A DNA stretch of 64,000 nucleotides from assembly GCA_004323695.1 (NCBI GenBank), contig SCRU01000069.1, positions 1 to 64,000 on the forward strand, read 5' to 3'. Positions 43,535-50,317 of the stretch are shown piece after piece. Source of the DNA: Burkholderiaceae bacterium (GTDB taxonomy: Bacteria; Pseudomonadota; Gammaproteobacteria; Burkholderiales; Burkholderiaceae_C). Numbering within the stretch: position 1 is the stretch's first letter; every line of letters begins with the position of its first letter. The translations under genes and the position numbers were made by a program. The notes below the pieces were generated by a model, which did not search any database, had not been told where the DNA came from, and was given only the letters and a program-made list of their open reading frames with translations.

Positions 43535-44784
43535 GGCGCGGTCTCCTGGCGGACCAGCAGACTGTCGCCGTCGATCCGGGCGGTGTAGCCGGCGCCCGAA
43601 AGGGCGCGTATCGCGTCGGGGCTCAACGCCAGGCCTTTCACACGCACTTCGCCTGCTCCGTATTCAATAGCGTTGATGCTTTTGCCTGCGGGGGTTACCG
43701 TGCTCAATGCTCCAAGAATGGTTTCAAGATCGCGGCCTGACACGGCGCCCGTGGCCTGGCGCAGCATGGCCACCTCGCGCTCCATTTGCACCGGGGCATC
43801 CACCACCACGCGCACATCCGGGAAGGTCTGCGTGAGAATCTGCCGCACCGCCGCGCGCTGCCCCTCGAGTGCGCTGCGTTCGTGCCAGGCCCAGGCGTTC
43901 AGGCCGACCAGATTGCCCACCAGCAGCAAGCCGACACCCCAGCGCAGTGCGCGCCATTGCGGCGTGTACAGGAACGCCTGCCCGACGGCACCCCATTGCT
44001 TGAGCGCGCGGCGCCGGCCGGAACGGGCGAGATCGAACTGCGCCAGATCCCAGGGCGCGGCGGCGGCGCGCTGCCAGCGCTGCGCCGGCTGCTCCAGCCG
44101 GACCGGGCGTTGAAACAGCTGCTCGGCCAGGTCGGCCACGGCGGGCTCCGCCACGATTGCGGTGGCATTCGCATCAAGATCCGCCGGCAACGCCAGCGCG
44201 AGGCCGGCCCGGGTCAGGGGCAGCACGGTGACGCCGCTGTCGGCGCTTTGGCCTGTCGTCACCAGGCTGGCCTGCTCGGGTGTGCCCACGGCGTACAGCG
44301 TCGGCTGCGGCGCGGGCGACAGCTCCGGAGCGAATTCGGGCACGATGCGCGAGACCGGGCGGCCTGCGGCCTCCAGTGCCTCGACGGCGCCGCGCAGCCA
44401 GGACCGGTCGCAGGCGGCAACCCACACCGTGGCGCCCGCGCGCGCCTGCGGCTGGACCGCGAAATGCAGGGTCTCGGGGTCATCCAGCATGCGCTCTTCC
44501 AGCAGCCCGTCCAGCACCGCGCGCAGCCGTGTCGAGGTGCTTCCGGCGCCCTGCGGCAGCGTGACCCGGTGCCAGGACAGGGCCGCGAGCGGCACCACCG
44601 CCACCACCTCGCCACCCGACTGGGGCGGCCGCGGCAGCAGTGCCACGGGCGCATTGGCAGCGTTGCCGACGCCGGAGGAACCCGCGGCGCCCGCCACAGC
44701 ACGCCGGTCCGACGCGACCGCATAGCCGTACAGCGTGGCGGGGCCGGGGCTCTCCAGCGGCAGGTAAACGATCAGGTGGCTCAT
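43531..44784 (-). CDS. gspL: Type II secretion protein GspL
   Basis: 417 residues from MSHLIVYLPLE. The cytoplasmic actin-like half (about 1-260) includes VVPLAALSWHRVTLPQGAGS and LRAVLDGLLEERMLDDPETL, and binds GspE. One membrane helix (WGVGLLLVGNLVGLNAWAW) leads to a periplasmic ferredoxin-like domain. The region encoding LGALSTVTPAGKSINAIEYG is AT-richer than its surroundings and resembles the repeat element found in glmU and cobS. The start follows the gspK stop by 74 bp, the longest gap in this part of the operon. Confidence 0.93.
   Translation of the reverse strand: MSHLIVYLPLESPGPATLYGYAVASDRRAVAGAAGSSGVGNAANAPVALLPRPPQSGGEVVAVVPLAALSWHRVTLPQGAGSTSTRLRAVLDGLLEERMLDDPETLHFAVQPQARAGATVWVAACDRSWLRGAVEALEAAGRPVSRIVPEFAPELSPAPQPTLYAVGTPEQASLVTTGQSADSGVTVLPLTRAGLALALPADLDANATAIVAEPAVADLAEQLFQRPVRLEQPAQRWQRAAAAPWDLAQFDLARSGRRRALKQWGAVGQAFLYTPQWRALRWGVGLLLVGNLVGLNAWAWHERSALEGQRAAVRQILTQTFPDVRVVVDAPVQMEREVAMLRQATGAVSGRDLETILGALSTVTPAGKSINAIEYGAGEVRVKGLALSPDAIRALSGAGYTARIDGDSLLVRQETAP
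43655..43735. repeat. AT-rich repeat-like stretch inside gspL
   Basis: A local AT-rich segment including TATTCAATAGCGTTGATGC. It interrupts the GC-rich codon pattern but encodes part of the normal GspL fold. Assignment to the element seen in glmU and cobS is weaker here. Confidence 0.3.
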
Positions 44785-44858
44785 GGCGTGGGTTGGGGCG
44801 GCCCTGCATTGTAGAGAGCCCGGGCCGGCCGGCCCGCGGCTGCCGCCCGCGGGCGCGC

Positions 44859-46022
44859 TCAGGGCGGCAACGCATCCGCCGAGACCGGCGGCACGCCACG
44901 CACGCGCCACAGCACGCTCACGGCCAGGCCGTCGCGCTGCACGGCGGAACGTTCCTGCACCACCGTCCGGTCCAGCCGGAACCGGCCAATGACCTCGAAA
45001 AAGCGCGAGGAGACCGCGTGCTGGGTCGGGTTCAGCGGACCGGCCTTGGCGCCCAGTGCGGCGCTGGCGGCGGCCAGCGTCGCGAAGTAGCTGCCCTGGC
45101 GCTGCTGCACCAGGCGTTGCGCATCGGCCATTTCAAGGCCCGGAATGCAGGCATACAACACCGGCGCGCTGGCGGTGTTCAAGTTCACCGGCGTGGGTAC
45201 CGGCAGCAGCGTGATATAGGGGCGCAGCGCGGCCAGCGTGGCCGGCGCCAGCCCGAGCCAGCCCAGTTGCCCGACGCGCTGCGGCAGCAGCGGCGCCGCC
45301 GGGTTGTCGCTGATGGTGGACGAGGTGCCAGTGTTCGTGCCGGTGCTGCCGCTGGAAGCGGTCGGCGTGACCGCGGCGGCGGCCGGCGTCTGGTTGGTGA
45401 GCGCCAGTTGCAGGTTCCGGGCGAGCAGATTCAACTGCGACTGCGGCAGCCCCAGGACGCTGAACAGCCGGCCGAAGGCCAGCATGGCCGGTTGCGAGAT
45501 CGCGCCGTTCGCCACCAGATCGAGCACGTTCAGGCGCGATTGAAGGTCGATGATCCGGCCCGACAGAAACGCGTTCATCGCGTTGGCGCCGTCGCTATCG
45601 CCGGGCGCGCCGCCGGCCGGGCCCTGGCCGGCCGCCAGAAAGGTCGACAGCCGCGCTTCTTCCAGCGGCACCGCCCACGGTTCCGAGAGGTAGTCGGCGC
45701 CCCCCGTCATCGCGTCCTGACGCAGGATCAGCCGCGCCCAGTCGAGTGCGCCCACCAGCACCCAGCCCGCCTGCACGCGCGTGCGCTGTGCCGATTCGAC
45801 CTCGGTGGCGCGCCATTGCTGCCAGGCGGCGGCCGCGGCGAACGTGGCCACCAGCGTCACCGTGAGCATCGCCATCAGCAGCGCCGCGCCGCGTTGTGCC
45901 CGAACGCCGCGGCGAGCGTGGGGGTCGCCGGCCGCCGCGCTGGGCCGCCCCGAGCAAGGCCAGCCCCCTCGGGGGGCAGCGACCACACGCAGTGAGGGAG
46001 CGTGGGGGCCACATCCCGTCAT
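44859..46022 (-). CDS. gspK: Type II secretion minor pseudopilin GspK with repeat-encoded leader
   Basis: 387 residues from ATG 46022 (ATGA overlap with gspJ). The prepilin peptidase site is in RRGVRAQRGAALLMAMLTVT, cleaving after the Gly at about residue 47, followed by the hydrophobic helix. The large GspK globular domain shows RIIDLQSRLNVLDLVANG and PVNLNTASAPVLYACIPGLE. GspK caps the pseudopilus tip with GspI and GspJ. Residues about 3-45 (CGPHAPSLRVVAAPRGGWPC and onward) are the translation of repeat copy B, so the pre-leader is 35-40 residues longer than usual. A later non-ATG start is possible. Confidence 0.92.
   Translation of the reverse strand: MTGCGPHAPSLRVVAAPRGGWPCSGRPSAAAGDPHARRGVRAQRGAALLMAMLTVTLVATFAAAAAWQQWRATEVESAQRTRVQAGWVLVGALDWARLILRQDAMTGGADYLSEPWAVPLEEARLSTFLAAGQGPAGGAPGDSDGANAMNAFLSGRIIDLQSRLNVLDLVANGAISQPAMLAFGRLFSVLGLPQSQLNLLARNLQLALTNQTPAAAAVTPTASSGSTGTNTGTSSTISDNPAAPLLPQRVGQLGWLGLAPATLAALRPYITLLPVPTPVNLNTASAPVLYACIPGLEMADAQRLVQQRQGSYFATLAAASAALGAKAGPLNPTQHAVSSRFFEVIGRFRLDRTVVQERSAVQRDGLAVSVLWRVRGVPPVSADALPP
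45926..46012. repeat. GC-rich interspersed repeat, copy B (5' end of gspK)
   Basis: Typical full copy: GGGCCGCCCCGAGCAAGGCC, CCCCCTCGGGGGGCAGCG, ACCACACGCAGTGAGGGAG, CGTGGGGGCC. It lies between gspJ and the pseudopilin part of gspK and is read in frame as the GspK leader on the minus strand. Confidence 0.9.
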
Positions 46023-46750
46023 GACTTGTTTCCGCCCAGGGTAGGGCGCACCCAATCACGCGTGATCGTTCCGCTCAGGGCCGGGCCGGGCGGAATACTC
46101 AGCACTAGGCGCACGCCGTCCGGCACGCTGGGGTTGGAGTTGACTTGCCCGGGCGTCGTCGTATTCGCTGCCGCATTGCCGCCACCGCTGGAGAGCGGGT
46201 TGGTCCATGCATTGTTGCGAAAGTAATAGATTTGCCAGTCCGCCAGCGGGGTGATCGCTACCTCGCGCTGCGCATCGGCCTCGCCCGGGTTCTGTCCCCA
46301 CAGGGCCGCCTCGTTCCACGCGGCATCCAGATCGCCCCGGGTCAGCAGCGGCGCCGATTGCCAGCGCAGCCATTGTCCCGTGCCGTTCACGACACGGCGC
46401 GTCCAGGCGACCACCAGCATGCCGTCAGCGGGATTCGGCGCGACGCGCGTCAGGCGCAGCACGTTGCCGTTCCAGTCCAGCGCGCTCATCTGCGGTTGCT
46501 GCAGCAGCGCGTCCAGATCGTCGCGCCACTGGTCCAGCCCGGCCTGCAGCGTCAGCAACTGGTCCGAGCGCTGGCGCGTCTGCGCCACGGCCCGTGTCAT
46601 GTCCTCCAGCCCCCGCCAGCTCAGCACCGCCATCACCGCCAGGATCGCAATCGCCACCAGCAGCTCGATCAGCGTGAAACCGCGACGGCGGCGCAAACCC
46701 GGTGCGCGTGTATGTGTGCAGGCGGGAGCGATATCAAGCGTGGAGGCCAT
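46019..46750 (-). CDS. gspJ: Type II secretion minor pseudopilin GspJ
   Basis: 243 residues from ATG 46750 (MASTLDIAPACTHTRAPGLR). The prepilin cleavage motif is RRRRGFTLIELLVAIAILAV, with cut after Gly and Glu at +5. The globular domain has LSWRGLEDMTRAVAQTRQRS and WQIYYFRNNAWTNPL. Another in-frame ATG at 46909 sits directly after the gspI stop and would prepend 53 residues translated from repeat copy C (MAPTLATACAVLDVPPRD). Which start is used decides whether the repeat is translated. The family normally has a 5-10 residue leader. Confidence 0.92.
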   Translation of the reverse strand: MASTLDIAPACTHTRAPGLRRRRGFTLIELLVAIAILAVMAVLSWRGLEDMTRAVAQTRQRSDQLLTLQAGLDQWRDDLDALLQQPQMSALDWNGNVLRLTRVAPNPADGMLVVAWTRRVVNGTGQWLRWQSAPLLTRGDLDAAWNEAALWGQNPGEADAQREVAITPLADWQIYYFRNNAWTNPLSSGGGNAAANTTTPGQVNSNPSVPDGVRLVLSIPPGPALSGTITRDWVRPTLGGNKS

Positions 46751-46909
46751 CGGCCGCCGCGCTGGGCCGCCCCCAGCAAGGCCCGCCCCCGAGGGGCTGA
46801 GGCCCGCGGCTCCAAACCTGCCTGCGCAGGTTTGGACGGGCCGAAGAGCTGCCGCGTCTCGCGGTGGCACGTCCAGCACAGCACACGCAGTGGCAAGCGT
46901 GGGGGCCAT
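46750..46909. repeat. GC-rich interspersed repeat, copy C, long form (gspI-gspJ junction)
   Basis: About 160 bp with the shared ends GGGCCGCCCC and GCAGTGGCAAGCGTGGGGGC, and an extra middle block. That block contains a perfect hairpin CCAAACCTG-CCTGCG-CAGGTTTGG at 46812-46835. It completely fills the space between gspI and the preferred gspJ start and keeps an open frame into gspJ. Confidence 0.85.
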
Positions 46910-47272
46910 CTAGTAGCGCCCCACGATGGTGGTCAGCCGCAGCACCGACTCGTTGTCTTTGAGCACCTGCGCCTCGACGCGCTGAAAGCTCGGGTTCGGC
47001 GTGGGGCGCACCGAAACATGCACGTTGAACACCTGGCCGGCCTGCTCGCAGACGTCGCTCGAATCGCCCACGCCCGGCATCTGGCGGGCCAGGCGCGCCT
47101 TGACCAGTTCGTTTTCCGCGCAGATATGTGCCAGCAAAACGTCGGATTGGCGCTGGGCGTGCGCGGTCAGCGCCATCGTGGCGCGGGTGCCCGCCGTGAG
47201 CGCAATCGCCACGATGGCCAGTGCCACCAGCACCTCCAGCAAGGTGAAACCGGCTTGCGCGATCCGCTTCAT
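46910..47272 (-). CDS. gspI: Type II secretion minor pseudopilin GspI
   Basis: 120 residues. MKRIAQAGFTLLEVLVALAI has a normal 8-residue leader, cleavage after Gly and Glu at +5, followed by AIALTAGTRATMALTAHAQR. GspI nucleates the tip complex with J and K. The ATG overlaps the gspH stop (ATGA). Unlike H, J and K it has no repeat in its leader. Confidence 0.94.
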   Translation of the reverse strand: MKRIAQAGFTLLEVLVALAIVAIALTAGTRATMALTAHAQRQSDVLLAHICAENELVKARLARQMPGVGDSSDVCEQAGQVFNVHVSVRPTPNPSFQRVEAQVLKDNESVLRLTTIVGRY

Positions 47273-47814
47273 GGCGTGTTCTCGGGCTGCACCGAGAACG
47301 GCCGCAGCCCGTCCGTGGCGATGCGCAGCGACTGCGGCTGCCCGGCCAGGCCCAGCACCACGTCCTGTGGCGCGATGATGGGCTCGGGCCCGAGCGTCAG
47401 CGTGGCCTGGCCGCCGATCACGCTGCTGGCGCTGATGACCTGCACGCCGGCGCCCAGCCAGTGCTCGGGCAGCGACTGCGCGGTCGCGCCGTCGAACGCG
47501 AAACCGTCGCGGGTGGTGTGCCAGACGATCGGCACGCCCGTGGCGCGGGATTGCGCGCGGCCCGCCTCCAGCAGTGCCGCGAGCCGCTGCCCCTCGCGTT
47601 GGAGCTGCGTCTGCGACGAGTCGCGCATGGCAAAGCTGACGCCCGCCGAAACCATGGCGATGATCGCCACCACCACGAGCAGTTCCAGCAGCGTGAACCC
47701 TGAGGTTTCGCCGCCGGGCCGCCCCAAGGCGAAATGCGGCCCCCTCGGGGGGCAGCGACCACACGCAGTGAGGGAGCGTGGGGGCAACTTACTGCCAACT
47801 GCCGATTTCCGCAT
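47269..47814 (-). CDS. gspH: Type II secretion minor pseudopilin GspH with repeat-encoded leader
   Basis: 181 residues from ATG 47814, which lies inside the last codons of gspG. The prepilin motif GETSGFTLLELLVVVAIIAM is at about residue 39, so the leader would be 39 residues. Residues 11-33 (PPRSLTACGRCPPRGPHFAL) are the translation of repeat copy D. A TTG codon just before GRPGGETSG would give a normal 9-10 residue leader. GspH is the connector pseudopilin between the main shaft (GspG) and the tip. Confidence 0.9.
   Translation of the reverse strand: MRKSAVGSKLPPRSLTACGRCPPRGPHFALGRPGGETSGFTLLELLVVVAIIAMVSAGVSFAMRDSSQTQLQREGQRLAALLEAGRAQSRATGVPIVWHTTRDGFAFDGATAQSLPEHWLGAGVQVISASSVIGGQATLTLGPEPIIAPQDVVLGLAGQPQSLRIATDGLRPFSVQPENTP
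47711..47786. repeat. GC-rich interspersed repeat, copy D (gspG-gspH junction)
   Basis: GGGCCGCCCCAAGGCGAAAT, GGCCCCCTCGGGGGGCAGCG, ACCACACGCAGTGAGGGAG, CGTGGGGGC. It begins right after the coding sequence for the GspH pseudopilin N-terminus and ends at the gspG stop region. Confidence 0.9.
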
Positions 47815-48229
47815 CCTTTCCTTCGCCTCCCGGCTTGCCGCTGGGTCCGAACGACATGACGTCGACCTCCCCCTTGATGCCGGGGTTGAGATACTGGTAG
47901 GGGTTGCCCCAGGGATCGTTCGGCAGCTTGTCCAGGTAGGGTCTCCAGTTCGGCGGGATCGGCGGCGTGGTCGGCTTGACGAGCAGCGCCTGCAGGCCCT
48001 GCTCGGCGGTCGGATAGCGCTGGTTGTCGAGCCGGTACAGCTTGAGCGCCTGCATCAGGTTGTTGATGTCGGTGCGCGCGGCCGTGACGCGCGCCTCGTC
48101 GGCGCGCTCCAGCACATTCGGCACGATCAGCGCGGCCAGCACGCCGATGATGACCAGCACCACCATCAACTCGATCAGGGTGAAACCGGCCTGCACGCGG
48201 CGGCGCAGGGGGGAGGGAAGCAGGGTCAT
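47789..48229 (-). CDS. gspG: Type II secretion major pseudopilin GspG
   Basis: 146 residues. RRRVQAGFTLIELMVVLVII is the prepilin peptidase site with a leader of about 14 residues, then ARVTAARTDINNLMQALKLY, TAEQGLQALLVKPTTPPIPP and DPWGNPYQYLNPGIKGEVDV, the Ca-binding C-terminal region of major pseudopilins. It forms the pseudopilus shaft. First gene of the long minus-strand operon, 50 bp from the divergent gspC. GGGGGGAGGGAAG upstream supplies the ribosome-binding site. Confidence 0.96.
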   Translation of the reverse strand: MTLLPSPLRRRVQAGFTLIELMVVLVIIGVLAALIVPNVLERADEARVTAARTDINNLMQALKLYRLDNQRYPTAEQGLQALLVKPTTPPIPPNWRPYLDKLPNDPWGNPYQYLNPGIKGEVDVMSFGPSGKPGGEGKDAEIGSWQ

Positions 48230-48279
48230 GGCGGGATGCTCGTCGCTTTAGTCGGATTCGCTTCAATGATAATCGCCGC

Positions 48280-48888
48280 ATGCCGACGATTTCGTACGAC
48301 AGGTGGTGGGCGCATGGTCTCACGCTGCTGGTGTGGGCCCTGGCCGCCGCGAGCCTGATGTTCTGGGCGCTTAAATTCGTGCCCGCGCCCCGGGTGCCGT
48401 CGGCGCAGCCGCTGCCGGAGACCAGCGCGGCGGCCGACGCGGGCGCCGTGGCGCGGCTGCTCGGCGCGAATGTGCAGGGCCCCGCGGCGGCGACCGGTGG
48501 CGGTGATAGCCGCTACACCCTGCTGGGCGTCGTGGCGGACCGCGACCATCAGGGCGCCGCGTTGATCGCCGTTGACGGCCAGCCGCCCAAACCCTTCCTG
48601 GTGGGCGCCAGGGTGGACGATGGCCTGCTGCTGCAGTCCGTGGCGCCGCGCCGCGCCTTGCTTGGACCCAGCGTGGATGGGCCCGCCAGCATGACGCTCG
48701 ATTTGCCCGCGCCCAGTGATGCCGACGCCGCCGCGCCCGCCCCAGCGGTGATGCCTCCGGTGGCGGCCGCCCCGCCTGCCTCGACTCCCGCGATTCCGCC
48801 CGAACAGTTCATTGGGCGCTTCCCCACGGGTGCCGCGCCTTCAATCCGCCAGCGTCAGGACGCGCACAGCCCCGAAGCCGGGCGATGA
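48280..48888 (+). CDS. gspC: Type II secretion protein GspC
   Basis: 202 residues. A cytoplasmic head, one membrane helix (GLTLLVWALAAASLMFWALK) and the periplasmic HR domain (SRYTLLGVVADRDHQGAALI, GQPPKPFLVGARVDDGLLLQ), which contacts the secretin N0 domain. The C-terminal half is Ala/Pro-rich and I see no PDZ domain. It is on the opposite strand to the other gsp genes; the 50 bp between it and gspG must hold both promoters. Its last 48 bp overlap the convergent cobC. Confidence 0.9.
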   Translation: MPTISYDRWWAHGLTLLVWALAAASLMFWALKFVPAPRVPSAQPLPETSAAADAGAVARLLGANVQGPAAATGGGDSRYTLLGVVADRDHQGAALIAVDGQPPKPFLVGARVDDGLLLQSVAPRRALLGPSVDGPASMTLDLPAPSDADAAAPAPAVMPPVAAAPPASTPAIPPEQFIGRFPTGAAPSIRQRQDAHSPEAGR

Positions 48889-49518
48889 ATCCCTGGGCCA
48901 GTCGGCGGCGCTGGCCACGCACCGCACCCCCTGGGCGATCAAGCCGGCCGCGCGGATCACCCCGGCGTGCGTGATCCACGCCGCGGCGCGCCCGGGCGCC
49001 AGCGCCGCGCGGGTGTCGTCGAACGCCGCCGCGACCCGCAGCATGAAGTCGCTCACCGATTCGCCGCCACCCGGCGCGTGCTGCGCAAAATCGTCGGCCC
49101 AAGCCTGGAGCGCGGCGGGGCCGATCGCGTCCCACGGCCGGCCCTCCCACGCGCCGAAGTCCATTTCGCGCAGGCGGTCGTCATGTTTGATGATCAAATC
49201 CGGCCTTAGCCTTGTCACCGACTTGGCAAGCTGCTCACATCTTTGTAGTGTCGATGCGTACAAGGCAGCGTGCCGTGGCAGCGCGGCTGCGAGGCTGGCG
49301 GCGGCGGACTGCGTGGCGTGCGGGTCGGCCGCCACGTCGAGCGCGCCGTAGCACACGCCGGGCGGAATCAGCGGCGGCGCGTGGCGCACCAGCCAGAGCG
49401 TGCGCGCCGGGCCCGCGTGGGGTTGCACGAGCCCCCACGCTCCCTCACTGCGTGTGGTCGCTGCTCCCCGGGGGGGCCCAACTTGCTCGGGACGGCCCTT
49501 CGCTGCGTTTACCGTCAT
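48841..49518 (-). CDS. cobC: Histidine phosphatase, probable alpha-ribazole phosphatase (CobC)
   Basis: 225 residues from ATG 49518 (ATGA overlap with cobS). TLWLVRHAPPLIPPGVCYGA has the phosphoglycerate-mutase-like RH catalytic motif, LREMDFGAWEGRPWDAIG the conserved Glu, and AWITHAGVIRAAGLIA the second His. Context with cobS supports alpha-ribazole-5'-P phosphatase in cobalamin assembly. The first 35-40 residues (GRPEQVGPPRGAATTRSEGA) are a translation of repeat copy E; an in-frame GTG after the repeat (VQPHAGPARTLW) with GGGGGC upstream would give a normal N-terminus. An odd stretch near KSVTRLRPDLIIKHDDR is AT-richer. Confidence 0.85.
   Translation of the reverse strand: MTVNAAKGRPEQVGPPRGAATTRSEGAWGLVQPHAGPARTLWLVRHAPPLIPPGVCYGALDVAADPHATQSAAASLAAALPRHAALYASTLQRCEQLAKSVTRLRPDLIIKHDDRLREMDFGAWEGRPWDAIGPAALQAWADDFAQHAPGGGESVSDFMLRVAAAFDDTRAALAPGRAAAWITHAGVIRAAGLIAQGVRCVASAADWPRDSSPGFGAVRVLTLAD
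49183..49250. repeat. AT-rich repeat-like stretch inside cobC
   Basis: TGATGATCAAATCCGGCCTT, then AGCCTTGTC and GGCAAGCTGCTC, in an otherwise GC-rich gene. It resembles the complement of the ACAAGGGCTA element with one base missing. It encodes part of the phosphatase between the RH motif and LREMDFG. Confidence 0.4.
49431..49498. repeat. GC-rich interspersed repeat, copy E (5' end of cobC), inverted
   Basis: Same core in the opposite orientation to copies A-D and F: GCCCCCACGCTCCCTCACTG, CGTGTGGTCGCTGC, CCCCGGGGGGGCCC, TTGCTCGGGACGGCC. It is translated in frame as the cobC N-terminus if ATG 49518 is used. Confidence 0.85.
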
Positions 49519-50312
49519 AGCGCCAGTGCCGCGCCCAGGTAGAACGCGATCTCGCAAACCTGCTGCGCGGCGCCCAGGCAGTCGCCGGTAAAGCCCTGCA
49601 AACGCCGCGCAAAGAGGCGCCGCAGGTACAGCAGCGCGAGCGTGCTGGTGACCATGGGTACTATCAAAAACAAAGCGCCCTGTGTCCATCCCACAAGGGC
49701 TAGAGGCACAAAACACCACAAAGCCGCGCAAGCCAGCGCGCCATTGGTGATCTGGTCCGCAAGCGGCTTGCTCTTGGAATGGGCGGCGTCGCCCACATGC
49801 GCCATGGTGCGCACCAGCAGCAGCGGCAAAAAGCGCGACAGTACCTGGCCGCCGGCCAGCGCCGCCAGCGCCGCGTCCGGTCCCGCGCTCCCGAGCACGG
49901 CCAGCAACGCCACCTTGAGCAGCAGTGCCAGCACCAGCGCCATCGCACCGAAGGCGCCGATGCGCGAGTCCTTCATGATCTCCAGCGCGCGCTCGCGCCC
50001 GGCGCTGCCGCCCAGGCCGTCCGCCACGTCGGCCAGGCCATCTTCATGAAAGCCGCCGGTCAGCAGCACGCTCGCCACGGTGCAGGCGGTGGCCGCCACC
50101 AGTGCGCTCAGGTCGCTCTCGGGCAGGGCCAGGAACAGCACGGCGTAGACCGCGCCGGCCACCAGCGCCACGAGCCAGCCCACACCCGGAAAGTGCGCCG
50201 CGCTGGCGCGCAGCATGGCCGGGCTGTAGCCGACCCAGCGCGCGAGCCGCCCGGTCACCGGGATGCGCGTGAAGAACTGCACCGCGAGCAGGAAATGCCG
50301 GATCGGTGCCAT
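49515..50312 (-). CDS. cobS: Adenosylcobinamide-GDP ribazoletransferase (cobalamin synthase)
   Basis: 265 residues, polytopic. FLLAVQFFTRIPVTGRLARW is the classic start, and LLTGGFHEDGLADVADGLGG holds the acidic metal-binding motif of CobS. GFTGDCLGAAQQVCEIAFYL closes the family pattern. It joins alpha-ribazole to adenosylcobinamide-GDP in the inner membrane. The stretch encoding LALVGWTQGALFLIVPM is an AT-rich repeat-like element. It lies 5 bp after ilvA and overlaps cobC, so ilvA-cobS-cobC is one transcript. Confidence 0.93.
   Translation of the reverse strand: MAPIRHFLLAVQFFTRIPVTGRLARWVGYSPAMLRASAAHFPGVGWLVALVAGAVYAVLFLALPESDLSALVAATACTVASVLLTGGFHEDGLADVADGLGGSAGRERALEIMKDSRIGAFGAMALVLALLLKVALLAVLGSAGPDAALAALAGGQVLSRFLPLLLVRTMAHVGDAAHSKSKPLADQITNGALACAALWCFVPLALVGWTQGALFLIVPMVTSTLALLYLRRLFARRLQGFTGDCLGAAQQVCEIAFYLGAALAL
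49655..49720. repeat. AT-rich repeat element inside cobS
   Basis: Contains TACTATCAAAAACAAAGCGC and ACAAGGGCTAGAG (49693-49705). The ACAAGGGCTA core matches the glmU element and is followed by GGC and A/T-rich sequence. From memory this is close to a short repeat common inside and between genes of Comamonadaceae. It is translated as part of a membrane helix here. Confidence 0.55.
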
Positions 50313-50317
50313 GCCCG

